From assembly GCF_900116345.1 (NCBI RefSeq), contig NZ_FPAH01000001.1, forward strand, positions 1 through 64,000: a stretch of DNA of 64,000 nucleotides, in the 5' to 3' direction. The notes under the pieces were generated by a model. That model was not told the DNA's origin, did not search any database, and saw nothing but the letters and a program-made list of their open reading frames with translations. Below, one piece after another: positions 25,063-34,044 of the stretch; the stretch's first letter is position 1, and every line of letters starts with the position of its first letter. The DNA is from Succinivibrio dextrinosolvens. GTDB taxonomy: Bacteria > Pseudomonadota > Gammaproteobacteria > Enterobacterales > Succinivibrionaceae. The position numbers and the translations under genes were made by a program.

Positions 25063-26820
25063 ATGGGAAGTGATTTTCAAACACCTATAACAATTAAAGA
25101 TGCTATTGATAGAATTCACAATAGATATTACTTATTGCCTGCTATTCAAAGAAAATTCACATGGAGCAGTAGCCAAATTGAAATGCTTTTTGACAGTATT
25201 TTACAAGGCTACCCTATTAACTCCTTCATGATGTGGAAAATTTCGGATTCTAAAATAAAAAACAATTATAAGTTCTATGGCTTCCTTACTAAGTTCAAGG
25301 AGCGCTTTTCTGAAGATAATGAGGAAGTTGCTACAAATGGGTGTTCAGATTTCGAAGCAGTAATTGATGGACAACAGAGGTTGTCGAGTCTTTATATTGG
25401 CCTTAGAGGTTCATACGCATATAAAATGCCAAGAAAATGGTGGTATGAAGATGAAAAAAATCTTCCAACAAGAAGATTATATTTGAATCTTAGTGCCCCA
25501 GTTAAACAGCAATATGACAATCAGAAAATCTATGATTTTCGTTTTCTGAGTAAGGATGACCTACTTACATTTGAAAAAAATCAAACAGAAGACGTGTGGT
25601 TTGAAGTTGGGACAATTCTTAATTTATCAAGCATTGCAGAGCTTAATAAATACATTCGAGAGAATAAGTTAGAAAATAATAGTTATGCTTGCGAAACACT
25701 TGAAAAACTTTATGAATGCGTTCATGTGAAGAAAACAATTAACTATTATTTACAAGAAGAACAAGACCCAGACAAGGTACTAGAAATATTTATTCGCACA
25801 AACAGTGGCGGAACTCCTTTATCTTTTTCGGATTTGTTGATGTCTATTGCATCCGCAAATTGGAAAAAAATAGATGCTCGACAAGAAATTAATAACATTG
25901 TTACGGCTGTATCTAAAATCGGAAGGCCGAGCTTTTTTATCGATAAAGATTTTGTTTTAAAAACTTGTCTAGTTCTTTTTATAGACAATATCAAATTTCA
26001 ACTCAAGAATTTCACTTTCGATAATGTACAGATATTCGAAGCAAATTGGGAAAAAGCAAAAAAATGTATTCTTGCGGCATTTACTCTTTTTGAAAAAATT
26101 GGTTTTAATAACATTACATTTCGAGCAAAGAATGCGGCTATTCCAATTATATATTACATTTACTATCACAATTTAGAGGATTCAATTGTAAAAGCAACTT
26201 ATGATGAAAATGACAAAAAAGAAATAACTAGGTGGCTTTCTCTTACATTTATCAAATCGATATTTGGTGGTCAGACTGACTCTGTGCTTGTTACGATGAG
26301 GAAAGTTTTAAAAGAAACAGATAAAGCAAAATTCCCTGCACAAGAGTTGATGGATGCTTTTAAAAACAACCCTGCTAGAAATTATAGTTTTGATGAAGAT
26401 TTTCTTGATGGGCTTTTAGAAACACAAAAAGACAGCAATGATGCGTTCTATGTTCTTCACCTTCTTTACCCTGACCTTGACTATTATAATCAGGATTTTC
26501 ATCAGGACCATTTACATCCTGCAACGATTTTTGAAGACGAAACTAAATTTGTTAATTCTATTCCGTTGGAAGATCAAGAATTTGCAAAAAATAAAAAAAA
26601 TTGGAACAGCGTTTCAAATTTACAGTTACTAAACGGAGATAAGAACAAATCAAAAAATAAAAAATCATTAGATAGGTGGGTTAAAGAACAAAAAATAGAG
26701 ATGTCTAAACTATATTTATCTGATGACACGAGTTTAGATATAAAAGACTTCAAAAAATTCATTGAAGACAGAAGAAATAATATTAAAACTTTTCTGAAAA
26801 ATGAGATAAATAACATCTAG
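25063..26820 (+). CDS. DUF262/HNH nuclease (GmrSD-like)
   Basis: 585 residues. The N-terminal DUF262 (ParB-like fold) domain shows LPAIQRKFTW (25-34), FDSILQGYPINSFMMWK and IDGQQRLSSLYIGL (101-114, the DGQQR motif), plus FIRTNSGGTPLSFSDLL. Near the C-terminus, FHQDHLHP and NLQLLNGDKNKSKNKK form a DUF1524/HNH-type nuclease. This is the layout of GmrSD-like modification-dependent restriction enzymes, which cut phage DNA with altered bases; the DGQQR domain is thought to bind or hydrolyse nucleotides. Full length. AGAGGA precedes the ATG. The 292 bases after it contain nothing I can call. Confidence 0.85.
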   Translation: MGSDFQTPITIKDAIDRIHNRYYLLPAIQRKFTWSSSQIEMLFDSILQGYPINSFMMWKISDSKIKNNYKFYGFLTKFKERFSEDNEEVATNGCSDFEAVIDGQQRLSSLYIGLRGSYAYKMPRKWWYEDEKNLPTRRLYLNLSAPVKQQYDNQKIYDFRFLSKDDLLTFEKNQTEDVWFEVGTILNLSSIAELNKYIRENKLENNSYACETLEKLYECVHVKKTINYYLQEEQDPDKVLEIFIRTNSGGTPLSFSDLLMSIASANWKKIDARQEINNIVTAVSKIGRPSFFIDKDFVLKTCLVLFIDNIKFQLKNFTFDNVQIFEANWEKAKKCILAAFTLFEKIGFNNITFRAKNAAIPIIYYIYYHNLEDSIVKATYDENDKKEITRWLSLTFIKSIFGGQTDSVLVTMRKVLKETDKAKFPAQELMDAFKNNPARNYSFDEDFLDGLLETQKDSNDAFYVLHLLYPDLDYYNQDFHQDHLHPATIFEDETKFVNSIPLEDQEFAKNKKNWNSVSNLQLLNGDKNKSKNKKSLDRWVKEQKIEMSKLYLSDDTSLDIKDFKKFIEDRRNNIKTFLKNEINNI

Positions 26821-27113
26821 ATTTAATACACTAATGTTAATCAGCTTTATTTTGTCTAGATAGGGTAATTGAGGTAGTTGCGGTTGCGAAGTATACAAAA
26901 TATAGATGCATATTAAGTTGTTTATGTTTATGGAAGTAATAATCTTCAAAAATCTTTTTTTGGGGAGAGATGTCGATTTAAGGGAGAACATTTAAATAAA
27001 TTTAGATAATTCCACTATTAATCAAAGCTCCTGCAAGACTTTCGGAGAGGTGGATTAAAATCCTCTCTTTCCTGCGCTCACTCAGACCGTCATACCTTAA
27101 ACATATTTTGTAG

Positions 27114-27146
27114 CCCTAGCGAGAGGCTAGGGTTATTATTTTATTG
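27114..27146 (+). terminator. Rho-independent terminator
   Basis: CCCTAGC (27114-27120), loop GAGAG, GCTAGGG (27126-27132), followed by TTATTATTTTATT. Strong stem; it separates the DUF262 gene from the convergent HNH pseudogene. Confidence 0.7.
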
Positions 27147-27167
27147 TTGAAATTTGGGTAAAATTAG

Positions 27168-28229
27168 TTAGCTTTTTTTATACTCATTAAATGAGGTCAT
27201 ATTCTTATTAGCAACCTTTTCAAGTTTCTTTACGTCTTGTTCCAAGTCTAAGATGTGCATCTTTTTATGACAGTTTGGGCATATAGCAACTGCATTATAT
27301 ACATCATCAGCTCCACCTCTTTCTAGCCATTGAACATGATGACATTCAAGATAGGGTCTTTGATCTTTATTAACGAATGGAGCTGGTTGGTTGCATAGTT
27401 GGCAAACACCGTTAGCGATTTCTTTAACAATATCTCCAATAAGTTTTTTTCGTTCTTTGTTTTGTGTAGTAGTGGTAATAACTTTTTTCTCTCTTGTAGA
27501 TTTCTTTAACGTTTCATAGCTTTTTTTCAATTTTTCCAATATAGAAGGCTCTTGTTCTGGGGGAGTTGGAGGTGTTCTTGTTTCCCCATCCTTAGGAGGA
27601 TGTCCATAGGTGTCATAAAGATATATTGCAAATTCTATTAGTGATAGATTGCATGTATTTTTATCTTTTTCCTTACAACTAATTAAAAGCCTTTGGAGGA
27701 TAAGTTCATCATCGGTTGAACTGTATGTTATTTTGAGTTTGTCACAGAAATATCTTAAATGTTCAATGGAATGAATAGTAAGATATCTGTCTGGATAAGA
27801 AACAGCTAAGATTTTTGAGCGTACTGTTGGAGCAATTTCATTATTTCTTATTGCTACCCAGTCATCCTTTCATCCTGCATCAAAGAGGTCACATAGAGAC
27901 TTTCGTATATTCTTAAATGCCTCATCAACAGAATTTCCCCATTTTTGTGTATATTTGTATTGATTTTCTTCCTTACTAAACCAAACCCCAAATTTTTGGA
28001 TCTGAGAGCCTGCAATATTTCCTAAGTCCTTTAACTGTCTTTCAATACGGTAGCAAAAGTTTTCTTTGCCCCCATCACCCATTGCATAATCTTCAATTGT
28101 CATTTTTTCAATGGAATGTCTATTGAAGTCAGTTACAAATTCATTCCTTAGTTCTGTTAATTCAGTTAGATTGGAATCAATGTGTTTCATTCTATCTTCC
28201 AAAGTTAGTTTGTTCTTATTCAATATCAA
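27168..28229 (-). pseudogene. McrB-N-like/HNH endonuclease gene split by one stop codon
   Basis: One continuous minus-strand frame of 354 codons is interrupted only by a TGA at 27872-27870. Upstream part (from ATG 28229, 119 residues): DYAMGDGGKENFCYRIERQL, GSQIQKFGVWFSKE, typical of the N-terminal DNA-binding-like domain of McrB/HNH restriction proteins, ending FDAG. Past the stop: KDDWVAIRNNEIAPTVRSKI, then YPDRYLTIHSIEHL, and at the C-terminus an HNH finger (CQLCNQ, ECHHVQWLERGG, NAVAICPNCHKKMH). The stop falls inside the conserved region, so the gene is probably dead unless read through. Confidence 0.8.
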
Positions 28230-28318
28230 CTTATCTTTTTATAGAACATTATTGTTCTAGATTCCATTAGTTATCAGAAATTTTCTTAGATAATCTATTT
28301 AAAAAAAACACTTCAGAT

Positions 28319-28347
28319 TCTGGAATGATGAATTCTTAAACTGTAAA
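28319..28347 (+). promoter_or_regulatory. Shared regulon promoter element (BspA-like gene)
   Basis: TCTGGA (28319-28324), ATGAT, six bases, TTAAAC, then TGTAAA (28342-28347); preceded by TTCAGAT. The predicted transcript start is about 26 bases before ATG 28380. Confidence 0.65.
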
Positions 28348-28379
28348 AAAAAGAATCAAAAGTTCTTGGAGAAGTTGTT

Positions 28380-29738
28380 ATGAATTCATTGTTAGATCGT
28401 AAGATCGTTGTTACATCCCGTCAGGAACTTCAGCAGATTATAGAGCAAAGAATCAAAGAAATTGGTCCGGAATGTTCTTTAAATGATCTGGATGTTTCAA
28501 ATATAACCGACATGAGTAAACTCTTTTTTAACTCAGATTTTAACGGTGATATTTCAGAGTGGGATGTGTTCAATGTCGAAGATATGTCGAACATGTTCAG
28601 CGGTTCAAAGTTTTCTAAAGACATATCTTCCTGGAACATCATTAGAGCATGGAAAACCATTGAGACCGCATTTAAAAATACGCCATTTGAGGATAATCCT
28701 TTTAAATTATTCGATTTCTTTAAAATGGATAAATGGCATGAGGATATTCTGATAAAAGGTTACAAAATCAAAGTCAGAACCAATGATGAGCTAAGACTGA
28801 TAATCAGGCGTCTTATAAGAGAAAACGGAAACAGTACAAATCTTAATGTTCTTGATGTTTCCCTGCTGACTGATTTTTCCTATGCCCTATCTAATCTTAA
28901 GTTTGATGGAGATATTAACTCATGGGTGTTCCATCATTCAGGAACCAATTTTGAAGGAATGTTCATGAATGCAGATTTCCATTCGGATATCTCAAGGTGG
29001 AATGTTTTTAAAGTATATAGCATGAAGAGTATGTTTAAAGGCAGCTCTTTTAACGGCGATATCTCAAAATGGAATGTACTTAACTGCAGAAACATGTCTT
29101 CAATGTTTGAGTCATCTGAATTTACCGGAGACATCAGTAAATGGAAAACAACAAATGTTGAAGATATGAGCTATATGTTCTGTGACTCTGTATTTAACGG
29201 AGATATTTCTGAATGGAATCTTCTTTCAGTAAGCTCTCTTGAAGGTACATTTAAAGAATCAATCTTTAATCAGGATATCAGTAAATGGATGGTTGGATGC
29301 TGCAAGGATTTCAGTCATTGTTTTGAAAAGTCTAAATTTACCGGTGATATTTCAAAATGGGTAGTCAGCGCAGCTAAGGATATGACCGAAATGTTCTGTG
29401 AATCAGAATTTAATGGAGATATAAGTCGCTGGAATGTATCTCAGGTGAATTTTATGAGTGGCATGTTCAAAGGTTCAAAGTTCAATCAGGATATTTCAAA
29501 ATGGGATGTATCAAATGTTGATGAAATGGGCTGGATGTTCGAGGATTCGCAATTCAATCAGGATATAAGTAATTGGGATGTTTCGAAAGTAACTGAATGT
29601 TTTTCTATGTTTGATAACTGCCCTTTTGATGGAGACTTAAGTCGCTGGCATTTTAATGAACACGCATGGGTTGAAGAGCATCTATGGGATCTGATGCATA
29701 AGGACAAAAATTCGAAGAGAACATCTGATTTGAGCTGA
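28380..29738 (+). CDS. BspA-type DUF285 repeat protein
   Basis: 452 residues made largely of 23-24-residue repeats of the form MFxxSxFNGDISKWxVxxVxDM, the DUF285/BspA leucine-rich-like repeat. BspA proteins are usually cell-surface adhesins, but this one begins MNSLLDRKIVVTSRQELQQI with no signal peptide or lipobox, so a cytosolic protein-protein interaction scaffold is more likely. A non-canonical segment at about 100-150 splits the repeats into two blocks, each opened by a similar RTNDELRLIIRRLIRENG helix. Two more members lie at 30135 and 32011. Confidence 0.85.
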   Translation: MNSLLDRKIVVTSRQELQQIIEQRIKEIGPECSLNDLDVSNITDMSKLFFNSDFNGDISEWDVFNVEDMSNMFSGSKFSKDISSWNIIRAWKTIETAFKNTPFEDNPFKLFDFFKMDKWHEDILIKGYKIKVRTNDELRLIIRRLIRENGNSTNLNVLDVSLLTDFSYALSNLKFDGDINSWVFHHSGTNFEGMFMNADFHSDISRWNVFKVYSMKSMFKGSSFNGDISKWNVLNCRNMSSMFESSEFTGDISKWKTTNVEDMSYMFCDSVFNGDISEWNLLSVSSLEGTFKESIFNQDISKWMVGCCKDFSHCFEKSKFTGDISKWVVSAAKDMTEMFCESEFNGDISRWNVSQVNFMSGMFKGSKFNQDISKWDVSNVDEMGWMFEDSQFNQDISNWDVSKVTECFSMFDNCPFDGDLSRWHFNEHAWVEEHLWDLMHKDKNSKRTSDLS

Positions 29739-29789
29739 TTTTTATTAGGTATAACAATTCATTATAGAGAGACTATTAGTTTATCTATA

Positions 29790-29842
29790 AGGCCTGATAG
29801 GAAATGTTAAATACATAATTTTCCAATCAGGCCTCGTTTTTT
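29790..29842 (+). terminator. Terminator for the BspA-like gene
   Basis: AGGCCTGAT (29790-29798) and ATCAGGCCT (29826-29834), with inner complementarity GGAAA/TTTCC, followed by CGTTTTTTCC. Confidence 0.7.
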
Positions 29843-29864
29843 CCTTTTTTTTAACGGAACGTCA

Positions 29865-30086
29865 TTAAATATTCATGGCCTTCTTATAAAGCTCATCTTT
29901 AGAAAGAATTTCTTCAGTCGTATTTTCAAAAAGCTTTATCATTTTTCTGCTCTGTAATTCCGATACAGGACGTTTTTCAGCCTCAAGCATTGAAATGTAC
30001 TTTTCACTAATTCCAAGCTTATCAGACAGCTCCTTTATAGATACTTTCAGCGCTACTCTTAAGGATTTATATAAATCACCTGTCAT
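29865..30086 (-). CDS. Small Xre-family helix-turn-helix protein
   Basis: 73 residues from ATG 30086 (AAAGGAGA upstream, better than a start at 30122). SLRVALKVSIKELSDKLGISEKYISMLEAEKRPVSE is a standard Xre helix-turn-helix. It lies 48 bases after the 30135-31862 BspA-like gene on the same strand and may be co-transcribed, possibly as its autoregulator. Confidence 0.8.
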   Translation of the reverse strand: MTGDLYKSLRVALKVSIKELSDKLGISEKYISMLEAEKRPVSELQSRKMIKLFENTTEEILSKDELYKKAMNI

Positions 30087-30134
30087 AATTTTCTCCTTTA
30101 ACCAAGGTTGCATCGTTCTCATTTGAACATAGAT

Positions 30135-31862
30135 TTACTGCATATCTAGAGATTCTTTAAATCTTGGTTTATGAATATCCTGTACTTTTGAATTTTCAAA
30201 CATATCTGTAGCTAACACGTACAAATTAACATTCCATCGACTGATATCTCCATTAAAATCTGACTCGCTGAACATTCCTATCATATTCCCACAAGCTCCT
30301 ACACGCCATCTGCTGATGTCTCCATTGAATTTTGATTTTCTAAACATATAGGACATATCTCTATTGAGAGATAAATCCCATTTGCTTATTTCTCCGGTAA
30401 ATACTGAGTTATAGAACATTCCAGACATATTCTTTACGTTTACTACATTCCATTTACTGATATCACCGTTAAATACTGAATTACTGAACATATACCTCAT
30501 TGAGGTAACCCTGCATACATCCCATTTACTAATATCTCGATTGAATTTGGAGCCATAAAACATAAATGACATTTTTTTAACTTTAGAAACATTCCAATTA
30601 CTTATATCTTCGTTAAAAGCAGAGAACTCGAACATATAACTCATATTTCTGACTTTAGAAACATCCCATTGACTGATATCCCCATTGAAAATTGAATATG
30701 AAAACATTCCTTTCATATTCTTTACATTCGACACATTCCAAGAACTTATATCTTTATTGAATAGAGAACGGCAAAACATACAGGACATATCTTTAACCTT
30801 AGACACATCCCATTCAGAAATATCCTGATTAAATTTTGAGCGATTAAACATACAATTCATATCGGTAACATGTGAAACATTCCATTCGTGGATAGCACTG
30901 TTAAATTCAGACGCCGTAAACATAAAACTCATGTTCTTAACGTTAGATACGTTCCATGAGCTTATATCTTTATTAAATTGAGATTCATAAAACATCCCGG
31001 ACATATCTTTTACATTGGAAACATTCCACTCAGAAATATCCCCGTTGAAGACAGCCTCATAAAACATCCAGGACATATCTTTTACATTGGAAACATTCCA
31101 CTGGCTGATATCTCCATTAAATAAAGATCTGGCAAACATGCTATCCATTCTTTTAACAGAGGATACATCCCATTTAGAAATATCACCGTAAAATTCAGAG
31201 CCCATGAACATATCAGACATGTCTTTAACATTAGAAACATTCCATATGCTGATATCACCGTTAAACTTAGAGCATCTAAACAATCCAGACATATCTATAA
31301 CATTGGAAACATTCCAATTGCTGATATCTCTATTAAATAAAGATCCGCCAAACATGCTCTCCATTCTATTAACAGATGATACATCCCATTTAGAAATATC
31401 ACCGTTATATTTAGATGCGACAAACATTTTCGACATATCATTAACATTAGAAACATTCCACTGGCTGATATCTCCATTAAATAAAGATCTGGCGAACATA
31501 CTATTCATTCTTTTAACAGAGGATACTTCCCATTTAGAAATATCACCGTTGAATTCAGAGTCACTGAACATATAAGACATATCTGTAACATTAGAAACAT
31601 CCCACTTGCTGATATCGCCATTAAAACTTGAATTGCAAAACAATTGAGACATATCTGTAACATTGGAAACATCAATAAAGTTCAGATTACATTCATCTCC
31701 CTCTATCAACATAGTTTCTTCAATTAGATTGAGTAGTTCTTCTTTTGATTTAACAGTTACTTTTTCACTTTCCGAATTTTTATCAGAATATTCACTATCT
31801 GAAACTCTACTATCCGTTGAAATTCCATTTTCGCATTTATCACAGAATTCAATGTTTTTCAT
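30135..31862 (-). CDS. Large BspA-type DUF285 repeat protein
   Basis: 575 residues from ATG 31862. After an acidic N-terminus and a short helix (SKEELLNLIEETML) come about 20 tandem 24-residue repeats of the form TDMSYMFSDSEFNGDISKW. No signal peptide, no membrane segment and no wall anchor. The 72-base DNA repeats are in places nearly identical five units apart (31084-31144 against 31444-31504), showing recent expansion by unequal recombination. I find no clear copy of the shared promoter element upstream. Confidence 0.85.
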   Translation of the reverse strand: MKNIEFCDKCENGISTDSRVSDSEYSDKNSESEKVTVKSKEELLNLIEETMLIEGDECNLNFIDVSNVTDMSQLFCNSSFNGDISKWDVSNVTDMSYMFSDSEFNGDISKWEVSSVKRMNSMFARSLFNGDISQWNVSNVNDMSKMFVASKYNGDISKWDVSSVNRMESMFGGSLFNRDISNWNVSNVIDMSGLFRCSKFNGDISIWNVSNVKDMSDMFMGSEFYGDISKWDVSSVKRMDSMFARSLFNGDISQWNVSNVKDMSWMFYEAVFNGDISEWNVSNVKDMSGMFYESQFNKDISSWNVSNVKNMSFMFTASEFNSAIHEWNVSHVTDMNCMFNRSKFNQDISEWDVSKVKDMSCMFCRSLFNKDISSWNVSNVKNMKGMFSYSIFNGDISQWDVSKVRNMSYMFEFSAFNEDISNWNVSKVKKMSFMFYGSKFNRDISKWDVCRVTSMRYMFSNSVFNGDISKWNVVNVKNMSGMFYNSVFTGEISKWDLSLNRDMSYMFRKSKFNGDISRWRVGACGNMIGMFSESDFNGDISRWNVNLYVLATDMFENSKVQDIHKPRFKESLDMQ

Positions 31863-32010
31863 AATTATCACCATAGCTAGTTTAGTTTTATTCAAACATT
31901 ACCAATACGTTATAAGTCGTATAAACAGAACGAAAAATGACAAAAAAGAATAAACTTGTCGTTAAGTCTTTTCTCTATAATTGAATTTGCTTCATTGAAA
32001 AATTAATCCA

Positions 32011-33045
32011 TCAATCCCAGTCATCGTAGTACTCCTCAGCAAGCCTCATAGTCTTAAAAATACGTTCAAGACTGTTATTGATATTTAATTTGAGATAAAT
32101 ACGATTTGACAGGTTGCTCTTGTGAAGCCCCCTTAAAATTGCTGCACACAAAGGTCGCTCATCTGTCTGATCGTATGGGTAAGCTTCAAAAAACCATTGA
32201 CCGTTAGCAGTTTGAAACAATTCAAAATCGTCATACTCATCCTTACCTATTGCCACCCAGCTAATTTTTACGTACCTCAAGAAGTTGTGCTCAGGGGAAT
32301 ATGAAAAATCAAGTCCTGTAATTTCAACCTCGAAATCAGCTATTTTTAATTCATCTGCATGAAAATAATCAAACACGAGCTCTTTGCTTAAATTATCATT
32401 TAAATCCGCTTCTTTTTGAGGAAAACGAACCCATTTAGGTTCAAAATCTTTGCAAACATTTTTGGAGAGAAAATGCTTGGGTTTTAATACTAGAGGAACT
32501 CTCCATCCTGATAGATCTTTATTAAAAGCTGAGGCATAAAACATCTTCTCCATATTTTTTACACGAGAAACATTCCATTTTGATACGTCTTGATTGAAAT
32601 TAGACACATAAAACATATGGGACATATCGGTTACTTTGCAGACATTCCATTTGGAAATATCACCATTGAAAATTGATGAACTAAACATATATGACATGTT
32701 TCTTACTCTACACACATTCCACGTTGAAATGTCACCATTAAATTTGGAAGAAAAGAACATTTGCTTCATGCTTCGTACATGGGATACATTCCAGTTACTG
32801 ATATCTCCATTGAATTTAGAATTGAAAAACATAGAGTCCATGTTTCTGGCATTAGAAACATTCCACTGGCTTATATCTCCATTAAAGTCAGTGTTGCTAA
32901 ACAGTCCGCTAAAATCAGTAATGCCTGAGACATCGATATGATTTAAAGAGCAATTAGGCCCATGCAGAATAATCAAGGTATAAACAAGATCTTCCAACGC
33001 TGACTTATTGTTTATAACAACCTTTTTCTTTAATGCTGAAGACAT
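32011..33045 (-). CDS. BspA-type repeat protein with a distinct C-terminal domain
   Basis: 344 residues from ATG 33045 (GGAGA upstream). About seven DUF285 repeats (FNGDISxWNVxxVxxM) occupy roughly residues 45-210. The last 130 residues form a different domain (KISWVAIGKDEYDDFELFQT, WFFEAYPYDQTDERPLCAAI) that I do not recognise. No secretion signal. It has its own copy of the shared promoter element. Confidence 0.82.
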   Translation of the reverse strand: MSSALKKKVVINNKSALEDLVYTLIILHGPNCSLNHIDVSGITDFSGLFSNTDFNGDISQWNVSNARNMDSMFFNSKFNGDISNWNVSHVRSMKQMFFSSKFNGDISTWNVCRVRNMSYMFSSSIFNGDISKWNVCKVTDMSHMFYVSNFNQDVSKWNVSRVKNMEKMFYASAFNKDLSGWRVPLVLKPKHFLSKNVCKDFEPKWVRFPQKEADLNDNLSKELVFDYFHADELKIADFEVEITGLDFSYSPEHNFLRYVKISWVAIGKDEYDDFELFQTANGQWFFEAYPYDQTDERPLCAAILRGLHKSNLSNRIYLKLNINNSLERIFKTMRLAEEYYDDWD

Positions 33046-33097
33046 AATCTGTAAATTCTCCAAGACAGATTAACGCAATCAATTACAGAATTTTTTT

Positions 33098-33126
33098 TCT
33101 TTAGAATAAAGAATCATCATTCCAGA
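33098..33126 (-). promoter_or_regulatory. Shared regulon promoter element (BspA-like gene)
   Basis: Minus strand: TCTGGA (33126-33121), ATGAT, six bases, TTATTC, TAAAGA (33103-33098); preceded by CAGGT. The start of transcription would be about 46 bases before ATG 33045. Confidence 0.65.
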
Positions 33127-33190
33127 ACCTGAAAACTATCGAAAATATTCTTTAACGAAAGCCCAATAAAGAAATCATAACCATTCGGAA

Positions 33191-33219
33191 TCTGGAATAT
33201 TCGTGACTTATGCTTTATG
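33191..33219 (+). promoter_or_regulatory. Shared regulon promoter element
   Basis: TCTGGA (33191-33196), ATATT, six bases, TTATGC, TTTATG (33214-33219). Directed at the gene at 33304, back to back with the copy at 33098. Confidence 0.6.
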
Positions 33220-33303
33220 CAATCAGAAAGCTAGATGCCAGAAATATTTTTCTCTGTGGATAATCCCTTTTTTGATAACAACAGCAATTAAATTTAGGAG
33301 TAC

Positions 33304-33714
33304 ATGATGAGAAGAAAGTTCTTACGCCAAATTGCTCTCAGGCGAAGAAATACTCTTGTGAAATATGCCATGTTGATGGCAATGGAGTTGACTTCATTTT
33401 GTCTTGATAATGATAGCGCCGAAGATCAGGTTCTGAACAAAACTAACCGTGATTTATATATGGAGTTATTTGAGAGAATACTTAGAGCAATTCAGCTTGA
33501 TACAAGATACATTAGAAAGATTAAATGCTATGACGTTAGCGACATGATTACATGCGATGATCTGCTGGATCATATACAGTTCAGCTATCCTGAGATAATC
33601 AGATCTATAAAATACAGTGAAGAGTCCTTTAACCTTGATAAAGTAAAACATAACCTTGAAGCTTACGAGTCAGTGCTAACGAAGTGCAGAGAGCTTTATA
33701 TAAAAATAAAGTAA
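33304..33714 (+). CDS. Hypothetical helical protein
   Basis: 136 residues with a basic N-terminus (MMRRKFLRQIALRRRNTLVK) that could bind nucleic acid, followed by an all-helical body. AGGAG precedes the ATG. No family recognised. It lies immediately before the candidate Y RNA and TROVE gene and has its own promoter element copy. Confidence 0.65.
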   Translation: MMRRKFLRQIALRRRNTLVKYAMLMAMELTSFCLDNDSAEDQVLNKTNRDLYMELFERILRAIQLDTRYIRKIKCYDVSDMITCDDLLDHIQFSYPEIIRSIKYSEESFNLDKVKHNLEAYESVLTKCRELYIKIK

Positions 33715-33811
33715 GGCTGTTATCAACAAATAACGAAAAAAAACTTTATATATAAAGGTATTATTTAATTTTTTCGAGAATTAGAATTTTTCATTTTTAT
33801 ACCAATCAAGA

Positions 33812-33840
33812 TCTGGAATGATATGCAGTTATTCTATAAA
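33812..33840 (+). promoter_or_regulatory. Shared regulon promoter element (ncRNA/TROVE unit)
   Basis: TCTGGA (33812-33817), ATGAT, six bases, TTATTC, TATAAA (33835-33840), the best -10 of the set. The transcript would start near 33847, exactly at the first arm of the structured RNA. Confidence 0.68.
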
Positions 33841-33843
33841 TGA

Positions 33844-34002
33844 GAGCTAAGAGTAAAGCACTCTGAAGCGTAAAAACGATGCAGCGCCATATTCTTTGTG
33901 CCGGTGCCGGCGGGCGTTGTATTCGTGGGATCGTTTACTTTCATTTATCTTATGCTTGCGGTCCTTAATTTCTCAGAGTGCTTTACCCTCGCCTTTCAGC
34001 TC
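33844..34002 (+). ncRNA. Candidate Y RNA-like structured RNA
   Basis: In the 330-base gap before the TROVE gene, GTAAAGCACTCTGA (33853-33866) pairs perfectly with TCAGAGTGCTTTAC (33973-33986), bringing the ends together. GAGCT (33844-33848) and AGCTC (33998-34002) can extend this. Inside, AAACGAT (33874-33880) pairs with ATCGTTT (33930-33936), CAGCGCC with GGCGTTG, and GCCGGTGCCGGC folds at the tip. The segment is visibly richer in G and C than its surroundings. Closed long-stem RNAs encoded next to Ro60/Rsr genes are Y RNAs; position, promoter and fold fit that. I could not identify the conserved Ro-binding helix or a tRNA-like module with certainty. Confidence 0.55.
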
Positions 34003-34044
34003 CAACCAAACAAATACTAAGACCGCCTTAAAAGAGGTGTTGAT

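Noticed and set aside
24870-25073. 67-codon frame with a hydrophobic start before the DUF262 gene
   Set aside because: TTG start without a ribosome site, extremely AT-rich, and overlaps the next gene's start.
27022-27075. Possible tRNA fragment (CTCCTGCAAGACTTTCGGAGAGG...)
   Set aside because: No complete cloverleaf, anticodon stem or T-loop GTTCGA could be placed.
28380-33045. CRISPR-like array suggested by regular DNA repeats
   Set aside because: The 72-base periodicity is the coding repeat of the BspA-type proteins, in frame and without spacers.
33844-34002. The structured RNA as a retron msr-msd
   Set aside because: The end-closing inverted repeat fits, but there is no reverse transcriptase gene; the neighbour is a TROVE protein, which favours a Y RNA.
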